The notes beneath the pieces are model-generated. The model did not search any database and was not told the DNA's origin. It was given only the letters and a program-made list of their open reading frames with translations. Positions 35,932-44,926 of a DNA stretch of 64,000 nt are shown piece by piece. A program made the position numbers and the translations under genes. Source of the stretch: Paenibacillus eucommiae (lineage in GTDB: Bacteria; Bacillota; Bacilli; Paenibacillales; NBRC-103111); NCBI RefSeq assembly GCF_017874215.1, contig NZ_JAGGLB010000033.1, positions 1 through 64,000 of the forward strand. The letters run 5' to 3'. Every line of letters begins with the position of its first letter. Within the stretch, counting starts at the first letter, position 1.

Positions 35932-37611
35932 TTGGATACTGAAAAAGAGCATCACGCGGACAATTTTTTACTTAAACTGATCAGTGAGGAACTTGAAGCT
36001 AGCGCCTTCAGCAGGGATATGTGCACGCGATTTCCTCCCGAGCCCAATGGCTATCTTCACATAGGAAGCGCCTACGCCATACACACGAATTTTACAATAG
36101 CTCAAAGATTTAACGGAACCTTTCATTTACGCTTTGACGACACGAATCCCCTCAAAGAAGATATCGAGTATGTACATGCGATTATTGAAGATATACAGTG
36201 GCTCGGCTACGATCCGGGAACTCATATCTACTTCGGCTCGGATTACTCTGAAGAAATATACAACGCCGCTGTCACCTTGATTAAGCAAGGAAAGGCGTAT
36301 GTATGCGATTTGACACCTGAGGAGATAACGGAGCATCGCGGAACTTTGACGGAGCCAGGCAGGAACAGCCCTTATAGAAACCGATCTATCGAGGAAAACC
36401 TCGAGCTTTTTTTGAAAATGAAAAATGGCGGCTTTCCTGCCTTCTCCAAGGTTGTTCGCGCCAAAATCGATATGGGCTCACCCAATATCAACTTGCGTGA
36501 TCCTGTTATTTTTCGAATTATCCATGCTGAGCATTACAGAACGGGAAATGACTGGTGCATCTATCCGATGTATGATTTTGCTCATCCTATTCAAGATGCG
36601 ATTGAAGGCATCACCTACTCCTTGTGCTCCATTGAATTCAAAGACCACCGCCCTCTATACGACTGGGTATTAAAGGAACTTGGGATCTCCGAGCCTCCGC
36701 GGCAAAGGGAATTCGGCCGGCTGAGCTTGACGGGTGTTGTGACAAGTAAACGGTTTTTGAGGCAGCTGGTAGAGGGAGGTTACGTAGACGGCTGGGATGA
36801 TCCCAGATTGCCAACGCTCCGCGGCTTAAGAAGAAGAGGCTACACGCCGGAAAGCATACGCAGCTTTATTGAGGAGATTGGCAGCATCCGAACCCAAAGC
36901 ACGATACACATCTCGCTGCTTGATCATTGCCTCAGGCAGGATTTAAAAGAAAAAACGATTAGCGTCATGGCAGTTTTGCAGCCTCTAAAGGTCGTCATTA
37001 CCAACTATCCGGAGGATGTCGTGGAGCAGTTAATGATTGAAAATAGCAGCGAGAACGAAGCGCTTGGGAAAAGAGAGGTTCCTTTTGCCAGAACCATTTA
37101 TATCGAGCGGGATGATTTCATGGAGCAACCACCTAAGGGCTATCATCGGCTGAGTATGAAAGCAGAGGTAAGGCTGAAGGGCGCCTATTTCATCAAGTGC
37201 GAAGAAGTGATCAAGAACCCGGAAACAGGCGAAATTACGGAGCTTCGCTGCACCTATGACGTGCTCACAAAGAGCGGAACCGGATTTACCGGGCGTAAGG
37301 TGAAAGGGACGATTCATTGGGTCTCTGCGGAACATGCCGTAAAAGCTGACGTTCATCTGTATGAGAATCTGCTGCTTGATCAAGACATTCCCAAGGATAA
37401 CAGCAAGGATTGGACTGATCTGATCAACCCGAACTCGCGGGTTATTGCCAAGGACGTTTTGCTGGAGCCCTTCGCCCAGCATGCGGATATAGCACAAAAA
37501 TTCCAATTTTTCCGCCACGGTTACTTTTGCTTAGATACGAAACTCACATCTGATGACAGGTTTGTATTTAACCGCATCATACCTTTGAAAGATAGTTGGA
37601 ACAAACGATGA
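35932..37611 (+). CDS. Glutaminyl-tRNA synthetase
   Basis: A 559-residue class I aminoacyl-tRNA synthetase. FPPEPNGYLHIGSAYAI (residues 34-50) holds the HIGH-type motif typical of GlnRS, RFDDTNP follows, and VVTSKRF (about 267-273) replaces KMSKS. The C-terminal anticodon-binding beta-barrels are complete (YHRLSMKAEVRLKGAYFI). The TTG start lies eight bases after AGGAGGAG. Many Firmicutes make Gln-tRNA by amidation through GatCAB and lack GlnRS, so its presence with a T-box is notable. Confidence 0.93.
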   Translation: MDTEKEHHADNFLLKLISEELEASAFSRDMCTRFPPEPNGYLHIGSAYAIHTNFTIAQRFNGTFHLRFDDTNPLKEDIEYVHAIIEDIQWLGYDPGTHIYFGSDYSEEIYNAAVTLIKQGKAYVCDLTPEEITEHRGTLTEPGRNSPYRNRSIEENLELFLKMKNGGFPAFSKVVRAKIDMGSPNINLRDPVIFRIIHAEHYRTGNDWCIYPMYDFAHPIQDAIEGITYSLCSIEFKDHRPLYDWVLKELGISEPPRQREFGRLSLTGVVTSKRFLRQLVEGGYVDGWDDPRLPTLRGLRRRGYTPESIRSFIEEIGSIRTQSTIHISLLDHCLRQDLKEKTISVMAVLQPLKVVITNYPEDVVEQLMIENSSENEALGKREVPFARTIYIERDDFMEQPPKGYHRLSMKAEVRLKGAYFIKCEEVIKNPETGEITELRCTYDVLTKSGTGFTGRKVKGTIHWVSAEHAVKADVHLYENLLLDQDIPKDNSKDWTDLINPNSRVIAKDVLLEPFAQHADIAQKFQFFRHGYFCLDTKLTSDDRFVFNRIIPLKDSWNKR

Positions 37612-37657
37612 AAGGAGCTAGCAGCTTTAACCACCCAAAGAGGCCATCTGTCCTCTT

Positions 37658-37731
37658 TTAGTGATGAAAATCATCATTAACGCGACGGATTGTCCCGGCA
37701 CACATACTTTAATGATGAAAAACATCGTTAA
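37658..37731. repeat. Hairpin repeat locus B (two copies)
   Basis: Hairpins at 37658-37680 (TTAGTGATGA/TCATCATTAA) and 37709-37731 (TTAATGATG/CATCGTTAA) are separated by the GACGGATTG linker also found at locus A. Confidence 0.8.
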
Positions 37732-37760
37732 GTAATCTCTCTTATCCTATAGCACTGTAA

Positions 37761-37804
37761 AAAAGCCCAATTATTTCTTCAGTGAAGAATCAATTGGGCT
37801 TTCC
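37761..37804. terminator. Bidirectional terminator between glnS and the hydrolase gene
   Basis: AAAGCCCAATT pairs with AATTGGGCTTT, with an extra inner stem TTCTTC/GAAGAA. T-runs flank both sides. Confidence 0.8.
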
Positions 37805-37807
37805 TTA

Positions 37808-38566
37808 CTAATTTGTTTGTTTTATTTGTTCCACACATTCTTTGATAGTATCAATGACGACTCTTGGCTCTGATAATTGAGGAAAATGTCCGCTTTTTTT
37901 AGCGATAATGTGTTTGCTGCGTTTTGACAACGAGAGTAAATCCAATTGATTCTCCAATCGTTTTTTACGAGCTTCCTCTGGCATCATACGATTTTCTTTC
38001 CCTCCTGTAACCACATGTACAGGTATTTCGGGAAAATGGTCTATTTTATGGATGTGATCAACAGTTCTTTTTACAAAATTAACTTCATTGAATTGTTTAT
38101 GTGAAGACAAGGAATCAAACATAGCGAGCATCTTGTTAATTGCTTTTACTACCCTACCTTGATATTTATCAAGCTGTATATCTTTCGGATGGCTGGATTC
38201 TAAAAAGACAATTCCTGCAATTTCTTTGGGGTAAAGCCGGGCATACAAATTGGCATATAATCCCCCTAATGAATGTCCAACTAACAAGAATGGAGGATCA
38301 AATCCTACTATTGTTAATGCCTCCCGTAAAGTTTCCACAATCGCTAATCCATCTTGAGGTTCTTTCGGCATATCACTACTAGTAACACCAAAACGATTAT
38401 AGGAAAAAACAGAAGCCAATTCCGAAATTTCTGGCAGTATTTTCATCCAACCTTCTATGGGTCCCGAACCGCCGTTCATCAAAACAATATTGGGCTTGCC
38501 GCTTCCACTAATATTATATTGCAACTTCCCTTTTGAGGTTTCCATTTTTAATTTCTCAATTGGCAA
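37808..38566 (-). CDS. Alpha/beta hydrolase
   Basis: A 252-residue cytosolic hydrolase. GHSLGG (near residue 100) is the nucleophile elbow, MNGGSGPIEGW the oxyanion region, and the His in KSGHFPQL (near residue 230) completes the triad. TTG 38566 is chosen because GAGGTG lies seven bases upstream; GTG 38581 would extend it by five residues. Substrate unknown, possibly a small ester or lactone. Confidence 0.82.
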   Translation of the reverse strand: MPIEKLKMETSKGKLQYNISGSGKPNIVLMNGGSGPIEGWMKILPEISELASVFSYNRFGVTSSDMPKEPQDGLAIVETLREALTIVGFDPPFLLVGHSLGGLYANLYARLYPKEIAGIVFLESSHPKDIQLDKYQGRVVKAINKMLAMFDSLSSHKQFNEVNFVKRTVDHIHKIDHFPEIPVHVVTGGKENRMMPEEARKKRLENQLDLLSLSKRSKHIIAKKSGHFPQLSEPRVVIDTIKECVEQIKQTN

Positions 38567-38686
38567 TGCACTACACCTCACGTTGTTATGAATACATTCA
38601 TATACGTTCTTTGTGAGTACAGGTTTCCATCTGTAAAAAAAGTCTGGATCAGATCTGGATCAGTTGATACCTCCACTTATTTCCTC

Positions 38687-39634
38687 CTACTCCCTCTTAC
38701 TTCCTCCTAGATCCTGCAACAACCTTGCTTTCTTAAGAGCCAGCACGTTGGTTCCAACCACCCCGCCAATAATAAATATGGCCCCGATGAAATAAAAATA
38801 GGCTAGCTGCTCTTTCAGCACAACAACGCCCGCAGCTATTGTCACTAGCGTGGAGAAATTGATGAAAACACCCATTTGTGACGCTTCCATGTAGGTCAGG
38901 GCGTAGTTGTTCAGGAACGAGGTTACGAGGGAAGACATGACGCCCAAGTAAATAATGGACACCACAAAAGTAAGATCGGCGAAGGGCTCAAAGTATTGTC
39001 CAAGCGATCCTTCGGATACATGACGGACGATGGACATGCTGTTAAACACAACAAAACCGATACCCATCATCATCACCGTGATATCCATTGCCCGATATTT
39101 CCGGCTCATTTTCCGCGCTATTACGTTATATGCTGCCGATGAAAGAGCCGATAGGAGAATAAAAACAGAGCCCTTGAAATCTCCGGGACTCATATGTGCA
39201 CCCTTCATTACAAATATATAGACAACACCTAACACTGACAGAAAGATGCACGAGATTTGCAAAAGAGTGGAATGCTCTTTCAGAAAATAAGCGGCCATTA
39301 TCATCGTCAGGATCGGAATCGTTGCTTGAATAATTCCCGCTTCCGAGGAGGAAATATAGAACAAACCATAAGCCTGAAAAGCAAAGAACAAGGATGGATA
39401 GAAAATAGCTAACGGCAGCAGCCTGAGTATATCCCCCAGCTTGAACCGCGGACGATTGTTCCCCGCGAATACAAGGAGTAAGGCAATTCCGAACGAGATC
39501 GTGAAGCGATGTGCAAGCATATCGACCGGATGACTGACAGCCAATGTAAGCTTGACGAAAATAAATGAGAACCCGATGATGACGGCGTATAATATCGCAG
39601 CTGAGTATGCTTTTCTAAGAGGGTTCACCGTCAT
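38687..39634 (-). CDS. EamA/DMT-family transporter
   Basis: A 315-residue inner-membrane protein with ten hydrophobic segments in two EamA repeats, with family landmarks (SSEAGIIQATIPILTMIMAAYFL and EASQMGVFINFSTLVTIAAGV regions). Such proteins export amino acids, metabolites or drugs. The ATG overlaps the permease stop as ATGA, so it belongs to the importer operon. Confidence 0.85.
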   Translation of the reverse strand: MTVNPLRKAYSAAILYAVIIGFSFIFVKLTLAVSHPVDMLAHRFTISFGIALLLVFAGNNRPRFKLGDILRLLPLAIFYPSLFFAFQAYGLFYISSSEAGIIQATIPILTMIMAAYFLKEHSTLLQISCIFLSVLGVVYIFVMKGAHMSPGDFKGSVFILLSALSSAAYNVIARKMSRKYRAMDITVMMMGIGFVVFNSMSIVRHVSEGSLGQYFEPFADLTFVVSIIYLGVMSSLVTSFLNNYALTYMEASQMGVFINFSTLVTIAAGVVVLKEQLAYFYFIGAIFIIGGVVGTNVLALKKARLLQDLGGSKRE

Positions 39635-40404
39635 CCCCGGTAACTGTCCTGCCATTTAAGTAATCGGGCCTCAAGAATGCGTACCAAGGAGTCCGTCAGC
39701 TTGCCCACGATCGCGAAAATAAATATTCCGACAAATACAACACCTGTGCGCAAGTATGCGCGGGCATCCTGAATCAAATAACCAATCCCTTGATCAGCAC
39801 CCATCAATTCTGCGACAACAAGACACAACCAGGACACACTAAGCGACAGCCTCACTCCAAGCAAAATATTAGGCATTGCCGCCGGAAGAATAACCTTCGT
39901 AATTTGATGAAACCGGCTGAACTCCAGCACGCGGGCCACGTCGAACAGCTTAGCGTCCACGTTCCGGACTCCAAGGAATGAATTTACATATAGCGGGAAG
40001 AAAGCTCCCATCGAAATCAATAACACCTTAGAAAGCTCGCCGAATCCGAACCACAAAATAAACAATGGCGTAACAGCCAACAAGGGCACCGTTCTAAGCA
40101 TCTGGATAGTAGGATCCATAATGTGCTCCGTGCGTCGAAACAACCCGACCGCGATTCCGGCAACAAGCCCGGATGCGCCGCCGATCGCAAACCCCACCAT
40201 CGCCCGCATGACGCTTATGCCCAAGTGATGAAATAATTCACCTGACATAATCATGTCGTAGAAATCACGAAAAATGGAGATCGGCCCTGGAAATAACATC
40301 GGGTTCAACAGTTCTAATGCGACCGCAACCTGCCATACGACCAGCACCACGACCGGTATCAAGCTGCCCAGCACAAGGCGGATGACTCTTTCTTTACTAG
40401 ACAT
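39631..40404 (-). CDS. ABC permease, sulfonate/nitrate/taurine type
   Basis: A 257-residue inner-membrane permease of the SsuC/TauC/NrtB group with about six membrane segments. The EAA-like loop is FDVARVLEFSRFHQITKVILPAA with the family Gly after it. It pairs with the ATPase gene just upstream and the lipoprotein encoded from 42361. Confidence 0.9.
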   Translation of the reverse strand: MSSKERVIRLVLGSLIPVVVLVVWQVAVALELLNPMLFPGPISIFRDFYDMIMSGELFHHLGISVMRAMVGFAIGGASGLVAGIAVGLFRRTEHIMDPTIQMLRTVPLLAVTPLFILWFGFGELSKVLLISMGAFFPLYVNSFLGVRNVDAKLFDVARVLEFSRFHQITKVILPAAMPNILLGVRLSLSVSWLCLVVAELMGADQGIGYLIQDARAYLRTGVVFVGIFIFAIVGKLTDSLVRILEARLLKWQDSYRG

Positions 40405-40433
40405 GGATGGAATAGCCTCACTTTCTTAAGTCA

Positions 40434-41204
40434 TTAAATGTGCCAGCTGATGTTATCATCCTCAACATGGTTCAATGCGCTGAGCACTTGTGCCCGAAGC
40501 TCCTGAAAAGACGGGCTTATCCGATTTCTTGGATAGAGCAGATCTACAGGAATAATAGCCTTAATCCGGCCTGGGCGTGCATCCATAACAACTACACGAT
40601 TAGACAGGAAAATAGCTTCGTCAATATCATGGGTAACCAGCATCATGGAAGTCTTGTTCTGCCGCCATATATCCAGAAGGGATTCCTGCATATGATTGCG
40701 GGTAAAAGCATCCAGTGCGCCAAAGGGCTCATCGAGCAGCAGCACTTGAGGATGCCTTAGCAGCGCACGGGCAATGGCTACCCGCTGGGACATCCCGCCA
40801 GACAACTGCTTGGGGTATGCCTTTTCGAAGCCTGTAAGCCGAACCAGCTCGATCATCTCGTCAACGCGGCTCCTCACGCCTTGATCTTTCAAGGATTGAT
40901 CAGCTGCTATATTTTTCTCCACCGTCAACCAAGGGAACAAGCGATGCTCCTGAAAAATAAATCCTTTTTCCTTGCTTGGTCCCGTAATCCTCATGCCGTT
41001 AAGCTGAACGGAGCCTTCGTAGTCGACATCCAGGCCTGCTGCAATTTTCAGCAGCGTGCTTTTGCCGCATCCACTTGGGCCGATAATCGAAACGAACTCT
41101 TCTTTTTGCAAATTGATATTGATCTTATCAAGCACATGCGTAACCGTATCCGCAGAACGGAACGTCTTGCTTAATTGGCTAATTTCCAAAGCTGTTGCTG
41201 CCAT
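40434..41204 (-). CDS. ABC ATPase, sulfonate/nitrate/taurine type
   Basis: A 256-residue ATPase with Walker A GPSGCGKST (42-50), signature LSGGMSQR, Walker B LLLDEPFGALD and the switch His (THDIDEA). ATG 41204 is supported by AGCGGGGGG a few bases upstream; the longer frame has no ribosome binding site. Part of the same operon as the permease and the EamA gene. Confidence 0.92.
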   Translation of the reverse strand: MAATALEISQLSKTFRSADTVTHVLDKININLQKEEFVSIIGPSGCGKSTLLKIAAGLDVDYEGSVQLNGMRITGPSKEKGFIFQEHRLFPWLTVEKNIAADQSLKDQGVRSRVDEMIELVRLTGFEKAYPKQLSGGMSQRVAIARALLRHPQVLLLDEPFGALDAFTRNHMQESLLDIWRQNKTSMMLVTHDIDEAIFLSNRVVVMDARPGRIKAIIPVDLLYPRNRISPSFQELRAQVLSALNHVEDDNISWHI

Positions 41205-41254
41205 TTCGAGTCCCCCCGCTGTCTCCCTGTTAAGCTTGTTTGAATTTAAGGAGA

Positions 41255-41284
41255 ATCTTATCAGACAGTTAAAATAAATGTCAA
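41255..41284 (-). promoter_or_regulatory. Promoter of the ATPase-permease-EamA operon
   Basis: -35 TTGACA (41279-41284), 18-base spacer and -10 TAAGAT (41255-41260) on the minus strand. It lies between the LysR gene and the ATPase gene, so the operon can be read apart from the LysR gene. Confidence 0.65.
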
Positions 41285-41329
41285 TACGCTCCTTGTGATA
41301 ATCATATTGGATAATTTTCCCAGTCAAAA

Positions 41330-42235
41330 TTATTTAAAATTGTTGTATTCGCGGATTAGATACTTCAGAAACTCCCGCTGGGCGATCGAGAAATGCTTGC
41401 TCGTAAGCCTGGCCCATCCGAGTGAAATTGTATTGGGCTCATGATTTACAAGCGGAATGGACACAATATCACCACTAGCAACTAATGGATCATTTTTCAT
41501 GCTGAACTCTATGAATATGCCGATGGCTACGCCCTCTGCGATCGTTCTTTTCAGAATGTCCACGTTGTTTGAAGTGAAAATAATATTAACCGGGCCATAC
41601 TTGTTCATGAAATCATGGATGTACCAGTTCGAATAATTGTTGTCCGCGTTGACGAACGTTTGCGTAAGCAGCTCTTGGGGAGTAACGCTAATTTTTGAGG
41701 CTAGGGAAGATCGCTTGCCGGCATAGACGACGATTCGTGAATCGAGCAGCTTGGTCAACGTTAAATCCTTTACGTCCTCTGGCTTGTGGTTGTCAAAATA
41801 AATAAGTCCCAGATCGGTACGATTCTCCCTGAGGTCCTGGACAATCGCCTCCGAATTCTTGGCCGTAATCGCCAATCTTACGTTGGGATGATCCTTTTTG
41901 AAAGATATAATGGACTTGGAAAGTATAGTCACGATGTTCGGGCCGGCAGAGAAACGAACCTCTCCCTCGATTAACGCGCTCTGGATTTGCGATTCTTCCT
42001 TGATTTCCTCAATACGTGTCAGAATCTCGTTCACCTTCTCGATAATGATCTTGCCCCGCTCCGTCGGCTCGGTTCCGAGACGTGATCGTTTGAATATTTT
42101 CATGCCGAGCTCTTCCTCAAGCTTGGACAAGGATTTGCTGACGCCCGCCTGACTGACATGCAGTTGTTCCGCCGCTATCGATATGGATCCTGTTTTTGCT
42201 ATCGCGGCTATATATTCAAATTGCTCAATATTCAT
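41330..42235 (-). CDS. LysR-family transcriptional regulator
   Basis: A 301-residue LTTR. The N-terminal winged helix has SISIAAEQLHVSQAGVSKSLSKLEEELG, and residues about 90-295 form the effector domain. ATG 42235 has GGAGGG a few bases upstream. Divergent from the lipoprotein gene, it likely controls the sulfonate-type transport cluster in response to a sulfur or nitrogen signal (inference from context). Confidence 0.88.
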   Translation of the reverse strand: MNIEQFEYIAAIAKTGSISIAAEQLHVSQAGVSKSLSKLEEELGMKIFKRSRLGTEPTERGKIIIEKVNEILTRIEEIKEESQIQSALIEGEVRFSAGPNIVTILSKSIISFKKDHPNVRLAITAKNSEAIVQDLRENRTDLGLIYFDNHKPEDVKDLTLTKLLDSRIVVYAGKRSSLASKISVTPQELLTQTFVNADNNYSNWYIHDFMNKYGPVNIIFTSNNVDILKRTIAEGVAIGIFIEFSMKNDPLVASGDIVSIPLVNHEPNTISLGWARLTSKHFSIAQREFLKYLIREYNNFK

Positions 42236-42252
42236 GCTTAACCCTCCGTTAC

Positions 42253-42267
42253 ATAACTTTTGGTTAT
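42253..42267. promoter_or_regulatory. LysR-type binding dyad
   Basis: ATAAC-TTTTG-GTTAT (T-N11-A type) lies between the divergent LysR and lipoprotein genes; CTAT-AATTC-ATAG follows 4 bases later. Confidence 0.5.
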
Positions 42268-42360
42268 ACATCTATAATTCATAGTTATTTTACTAGATTA
42301 CTCGGAAATAATACAATACAAATATCAAAAAGATTTTCAAACCCCGAAGGAGAATGCAAA

Positions 42361-43359
42361 ATGAACAAAGTGAACCACCGCAGATTACTGAAAACAGGCT
42401 TACTCGTACTAGCCTTAATGATTGGATTATTAAGCCTGGCAGCATGCGGCAAAAAGGACGCCTCATCTGAAAAGGTTACTGTCAATATCGCGATTAACGG
42501 CGGACTGAATTTGCTCACCATCGCCAAGAATAAGGGCTGGTTCGAAGAAGAGTTTACGAAAGCAAATGCAACTGTGCAATGGAACGAATTCCAGAGTAGT
42601 GTTCCCCTTCTGGAAGGTCTCGTATCCGACCGTGTAGATTTCTCATTCATTGGTGATGGCACCGTTGTAACGGGTAAAGCCGCTAACAGTCCTTTCACTG
42701 TGATTTCCGTAACTGGCGTTGAAGGAAACCAGAACAGTGTCGTTGTTAAACCGGACAGCCCTATTCAATCCATCGCTGATCTGAAAGGCAAGCAAATTGC
42801 TGTTGCCAAAGGCTCATCCGCCCATATTTTCCTGATTAAAGCACTGCAGAAAAACGGCCTCAAAGAGTCCGATGTGAATATCGTACAGCTGCAGCCCGAC
42901 GAAGCTAATCCTGCGTTCCAAGCAGGGCAAGTGGATGCTTGGGGCATCTGGGATCCATTCGTCACAACTGAAACCGCGGCTAACCGTGCCCGCATCGTTG
43001 AAAGTGTCAAAACAATGAATTTCATCGCCCCTGCCGTTATGATCGGCCGCGATAAATTCCTGAAGGATCATCCCGATCTTACTGCCCTTTACTTGAAGGT
43101 GTACCAGAAAGCCGTTGATTGGGTAGGCCAGAACCTCGATGAAGCTGCTGACATTCTTGCAACCGAGAAGAAGATGGACAAGGCTTTGGTGAAAACTCTG
43201 CTTGAAAACACCCACTACATCAATGAGCCAATCTCTCCGGAAATTGCTGATGCCATCCAATCTACAGCGGACATCCTGCTGGAATCCGGCACAATCAAAG
43301 AAAAGCTGGACGTTAGCAAAGTTTATGACAATTCCTTTTTCGAGGAATCACGTAAATAA
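42361..43359 (+). CDS. ABC substrate-binding lipoprotein, SsuA/NrtA/ThiY type
   Basis: A 332-residue lipoprotein. The signal peptide ends in LLSLAAC with Cys29. The mature part has the NMT1/SsuA-like pattern (GGLNLLTIAKNKGWFEEEF; SFIGDGTVV; GIWDPFVTTE). GAAGGAG precedes the ATG. It is divergent from LysR, ATPase and permease, and likely binds an aliphatic sulfonate or similar sulfur or nitrogen compound. Confidence 0.9.
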   Translation: MNKVNHRRLLKTGLLVLALMIGLLSLAACGKKDASSEKVTVNIAINGGLNLLTIAKNKGWFEEEFTKANATVQWNEFQSSVPLLEGLVSDRVDFSFIGDGTVVTGKAANSPFTVISVTGVEGNQNSVVVKPDSPIQSIADLKGKQIAVAKGSSAHIFLIKALQKNGLKESDVNIVQLQPDEANPAFQAGQVDAWGIWDPFVTTETAANRARIVESVKTMNFIAPAVMIGRDKFLKDHPDLTALYLKVYQKAVDWVGQNLDEAADILATEKKMDKALVKTLLENTHYINEPISPEIADAIQSTADILLESGTIKEKLDVSKVYDNSFFEESRK

Positions 43360-43434
43360 TAGCCGTCGGGAACAACAGTCGGGAGTCTCACTGATAAATC
43401 ACAGATAACGATCAACAAGCAGGAGGATTAAGCA

Positions 43435-43917
43435 ATGAGTACAACTACAGATAGAGCAGGTTCGATCGAAAATTATTTGCAAACAGCAACGAAAATCCGC
43501 AGCATTGTACAGGGGCTCTCCGAAGAGCAGCTTGTATGGCAGCCGGGTCCTGGCAAGTGGAGCATCAACGAGATCGTCGGCCACCTGGTCGATTCCAATA
43601 TCGTCAATTCCTATCGCATTCGTAAAATCATCTCTGAGCCCGTTTCACCGCTCGCTACGTTCGCCCACGATGATTGGGTCAGCCAGCAGCAATTTAACGA
43701 AATAGCACTGTCCGAAATTTTGGACGTCTACGATGCCTTAACCCGTTATAACGCTATCTTGCTGCGCAAGCTTAGTGAAGAGCAGTGGCTGCGTGTAGGG
43801 ATGAAGGTGAATGAGCCGATTTCAATCGCTCATATTATTGATAAGTTCATCTGCAATCATGTAAATGAGCACCTGGGGCAGATCGAGCGCAATAAAGCTG
43901 CTTACAGCGCAAGGTAA
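43435..43917 (+). CDS. DinB-family protein, copy 1
   Basis: A 160-residue four-helix protein of the DinB/YfiT-like superfamily. The likely metal-binding His residues are in VGHLVDS (about 49-55) and NHVNEHLGQIE near the C-terminus. Some relatives are bacillithiol-dependent thiol transferases. AGGAGG lies upstream. It follows the lipoprotein gene by 75 bases and precedes a close paralogue, probably in one transcript. Confidence 0.87.
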   Translation: MSTTTDRAGSIENYLQTATKIRSIVQGLSEEQLVWQPGPGKWSINEIVGHLVDSNIVNSYRIRKIISEPVSPLATFAHDDWVSQQQFNEIALSEILDVYDALTRYNAILLRKLSEEQWLRVGMKVNEPISIAHIIDKFICNHVNEHLGQIERNKAAYSAR

Positions 43918-43923
43918 AACAGC

Positions 43924-44415
43924 ATGCAGACTAACAATAGCAAAAGCAGTCCGCCCTCTTCTATTAAGTTATATCAGCATACGTATATCAAAATCAGTGA
44001 AGCCGTGAGCGGTTTCACTGACGAACAGTTGCAATGGAAGTCCGCTCCTGACAAATGGAGCGTTACAGAAGTCGTATCTCATCTTGTTGATTCCAACCTG
44101 GTAAATTCATTCCGGATTCGCCAGCTGCTTACCGAGTCACATGCAGAGCTGCTGCCTTACGCCCACGATGAGTGGGTAGCCGCTCAGCAGGCGAACAGCA
44201 TGACAATGCAGGAGCTTCTCGCCATCTACGAAGCTGTCACCCGCTATAATGCTCTCTTACTCAACCGCTTAGACGACAAGACCTGGGAGAAATGCGGCTG
44301 GGAAGATACTCACGCCTACAGCCTAAGGCATATTATTGAAGTGTTTATTGTCCGCCACGTTGAAACCCATTTGAAGCAGATTGAGCGGATACAGGCGGCC
44401 ATTCCTCATAGATGA
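43924..44415 (+). CDS. DinB-family protein, copy 2
   Basis: A 163-residue paralogue of the previous gene, starting seven bases after it. VSHLVDS and RHVETHLKQIE align with its His motifs, and KWSVTEVVSHLVDSNLVNS, AHDEWVAAQQ and TRYNALLLNRL match block by block. The pair probably arose by tandem duplication. The N-terminus carries a Ser-rich lead. Confidence 0.87.
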   Translation: MQTNNSKSSPPSSIKLYQHTYIKISEAVSGFTDEQLQWKSAPDKWSVTEVVSHLVDSNLVNSFRIRQLLTESHAELLPYAHDEWVAAQQANSMTMQELLAIYEAVTRYNALLLNRLDDKTWEKCGWEDTHAYSLRHIIEVFIVRHVETHLKQIERIQAAIPHR

Positions 44416-44431
44416 GAAGCTGACCGTTCTC

Positions 44432-44648
44432 GGGCGTGTCCTTTGAGGAGCATATTCGGGACTTGGGTGTGTTGGTGAGAGAATGGATGTGGGCTCCAGC
44501 CGCTGTTAAAGATTTGTTCCCTTGAATCGAATAGATAGAGAGGTAGGAACAAATCTTTAAAGGCGGACGCTGCCGCTCTTCCTCCCACATCCATTCTCTC
44601 TTTAGCTACAATCTTACGAATCGTACGAACACCAAGCTCAAACAGACA
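44432..44648. repeat. Covarying stem-loop element, copy 1
   Basis: About 215 bp. A perfect 17-bp outer stem (44477-44493 with 44584-44600) encloses a perfect 15-bp inner stem (44506-44520 with 44546-44560; TTAAAGATTTGTTCC with GGAACAAATCTTTAA). Between the stems, CTCCAGCCGCTG and AGGCGGACGCT are conserved. Two other copies lie at 57041 and 59167. Confidence 0.85.
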
Positions 44649-44694
44649 CCAAGAAAGGCCCCGCCAGAACGAACAACGGAGAGGATCTGCTGCT

Positions 44695-44882
44695 TTAACG
44701 ATGATTTTCATCGTTAAAACATCAGGTCCTCTCCACATCCTTACTTTAACGATGAAAAACATCGTTAAAATCCCTTTTATCCGCCCAAAGGGGCCATCCG
44801 TGCACATATAGCGATGAAAATCATCATTAAAGTGGCTGAATGACCTGGAAACCCTTGCTTTAACGATGAAAAACATCGTTAA
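44695..44882. repeat. Hairpin repeat locus C (four copies)
   Basis: Hairpins at 44695-44717, 44746-44768, 44809-44830 and 44860-44882 are separated by linkers matching locus D (CTCCACATC; CCGCCCAAAGGGGCCAT). Arms are TTAACGATG/CATCGTTAA with small changes. Confidence 0.85.
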
Positions 44883-44926
44883 CTGAATTTACCACTCACT
44901 CGATTTGCGATAAGGAGGTACGCACC

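Larger units (their letters stand above)
44416..44926. other. Intergenic region made of repeats
   Basis: No gene is supported. It holds copy 1 of the covarying stem element (44432-44648) and locus C of the hairpin family (44695-44882), both listed separately. Confidence 0.7.
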
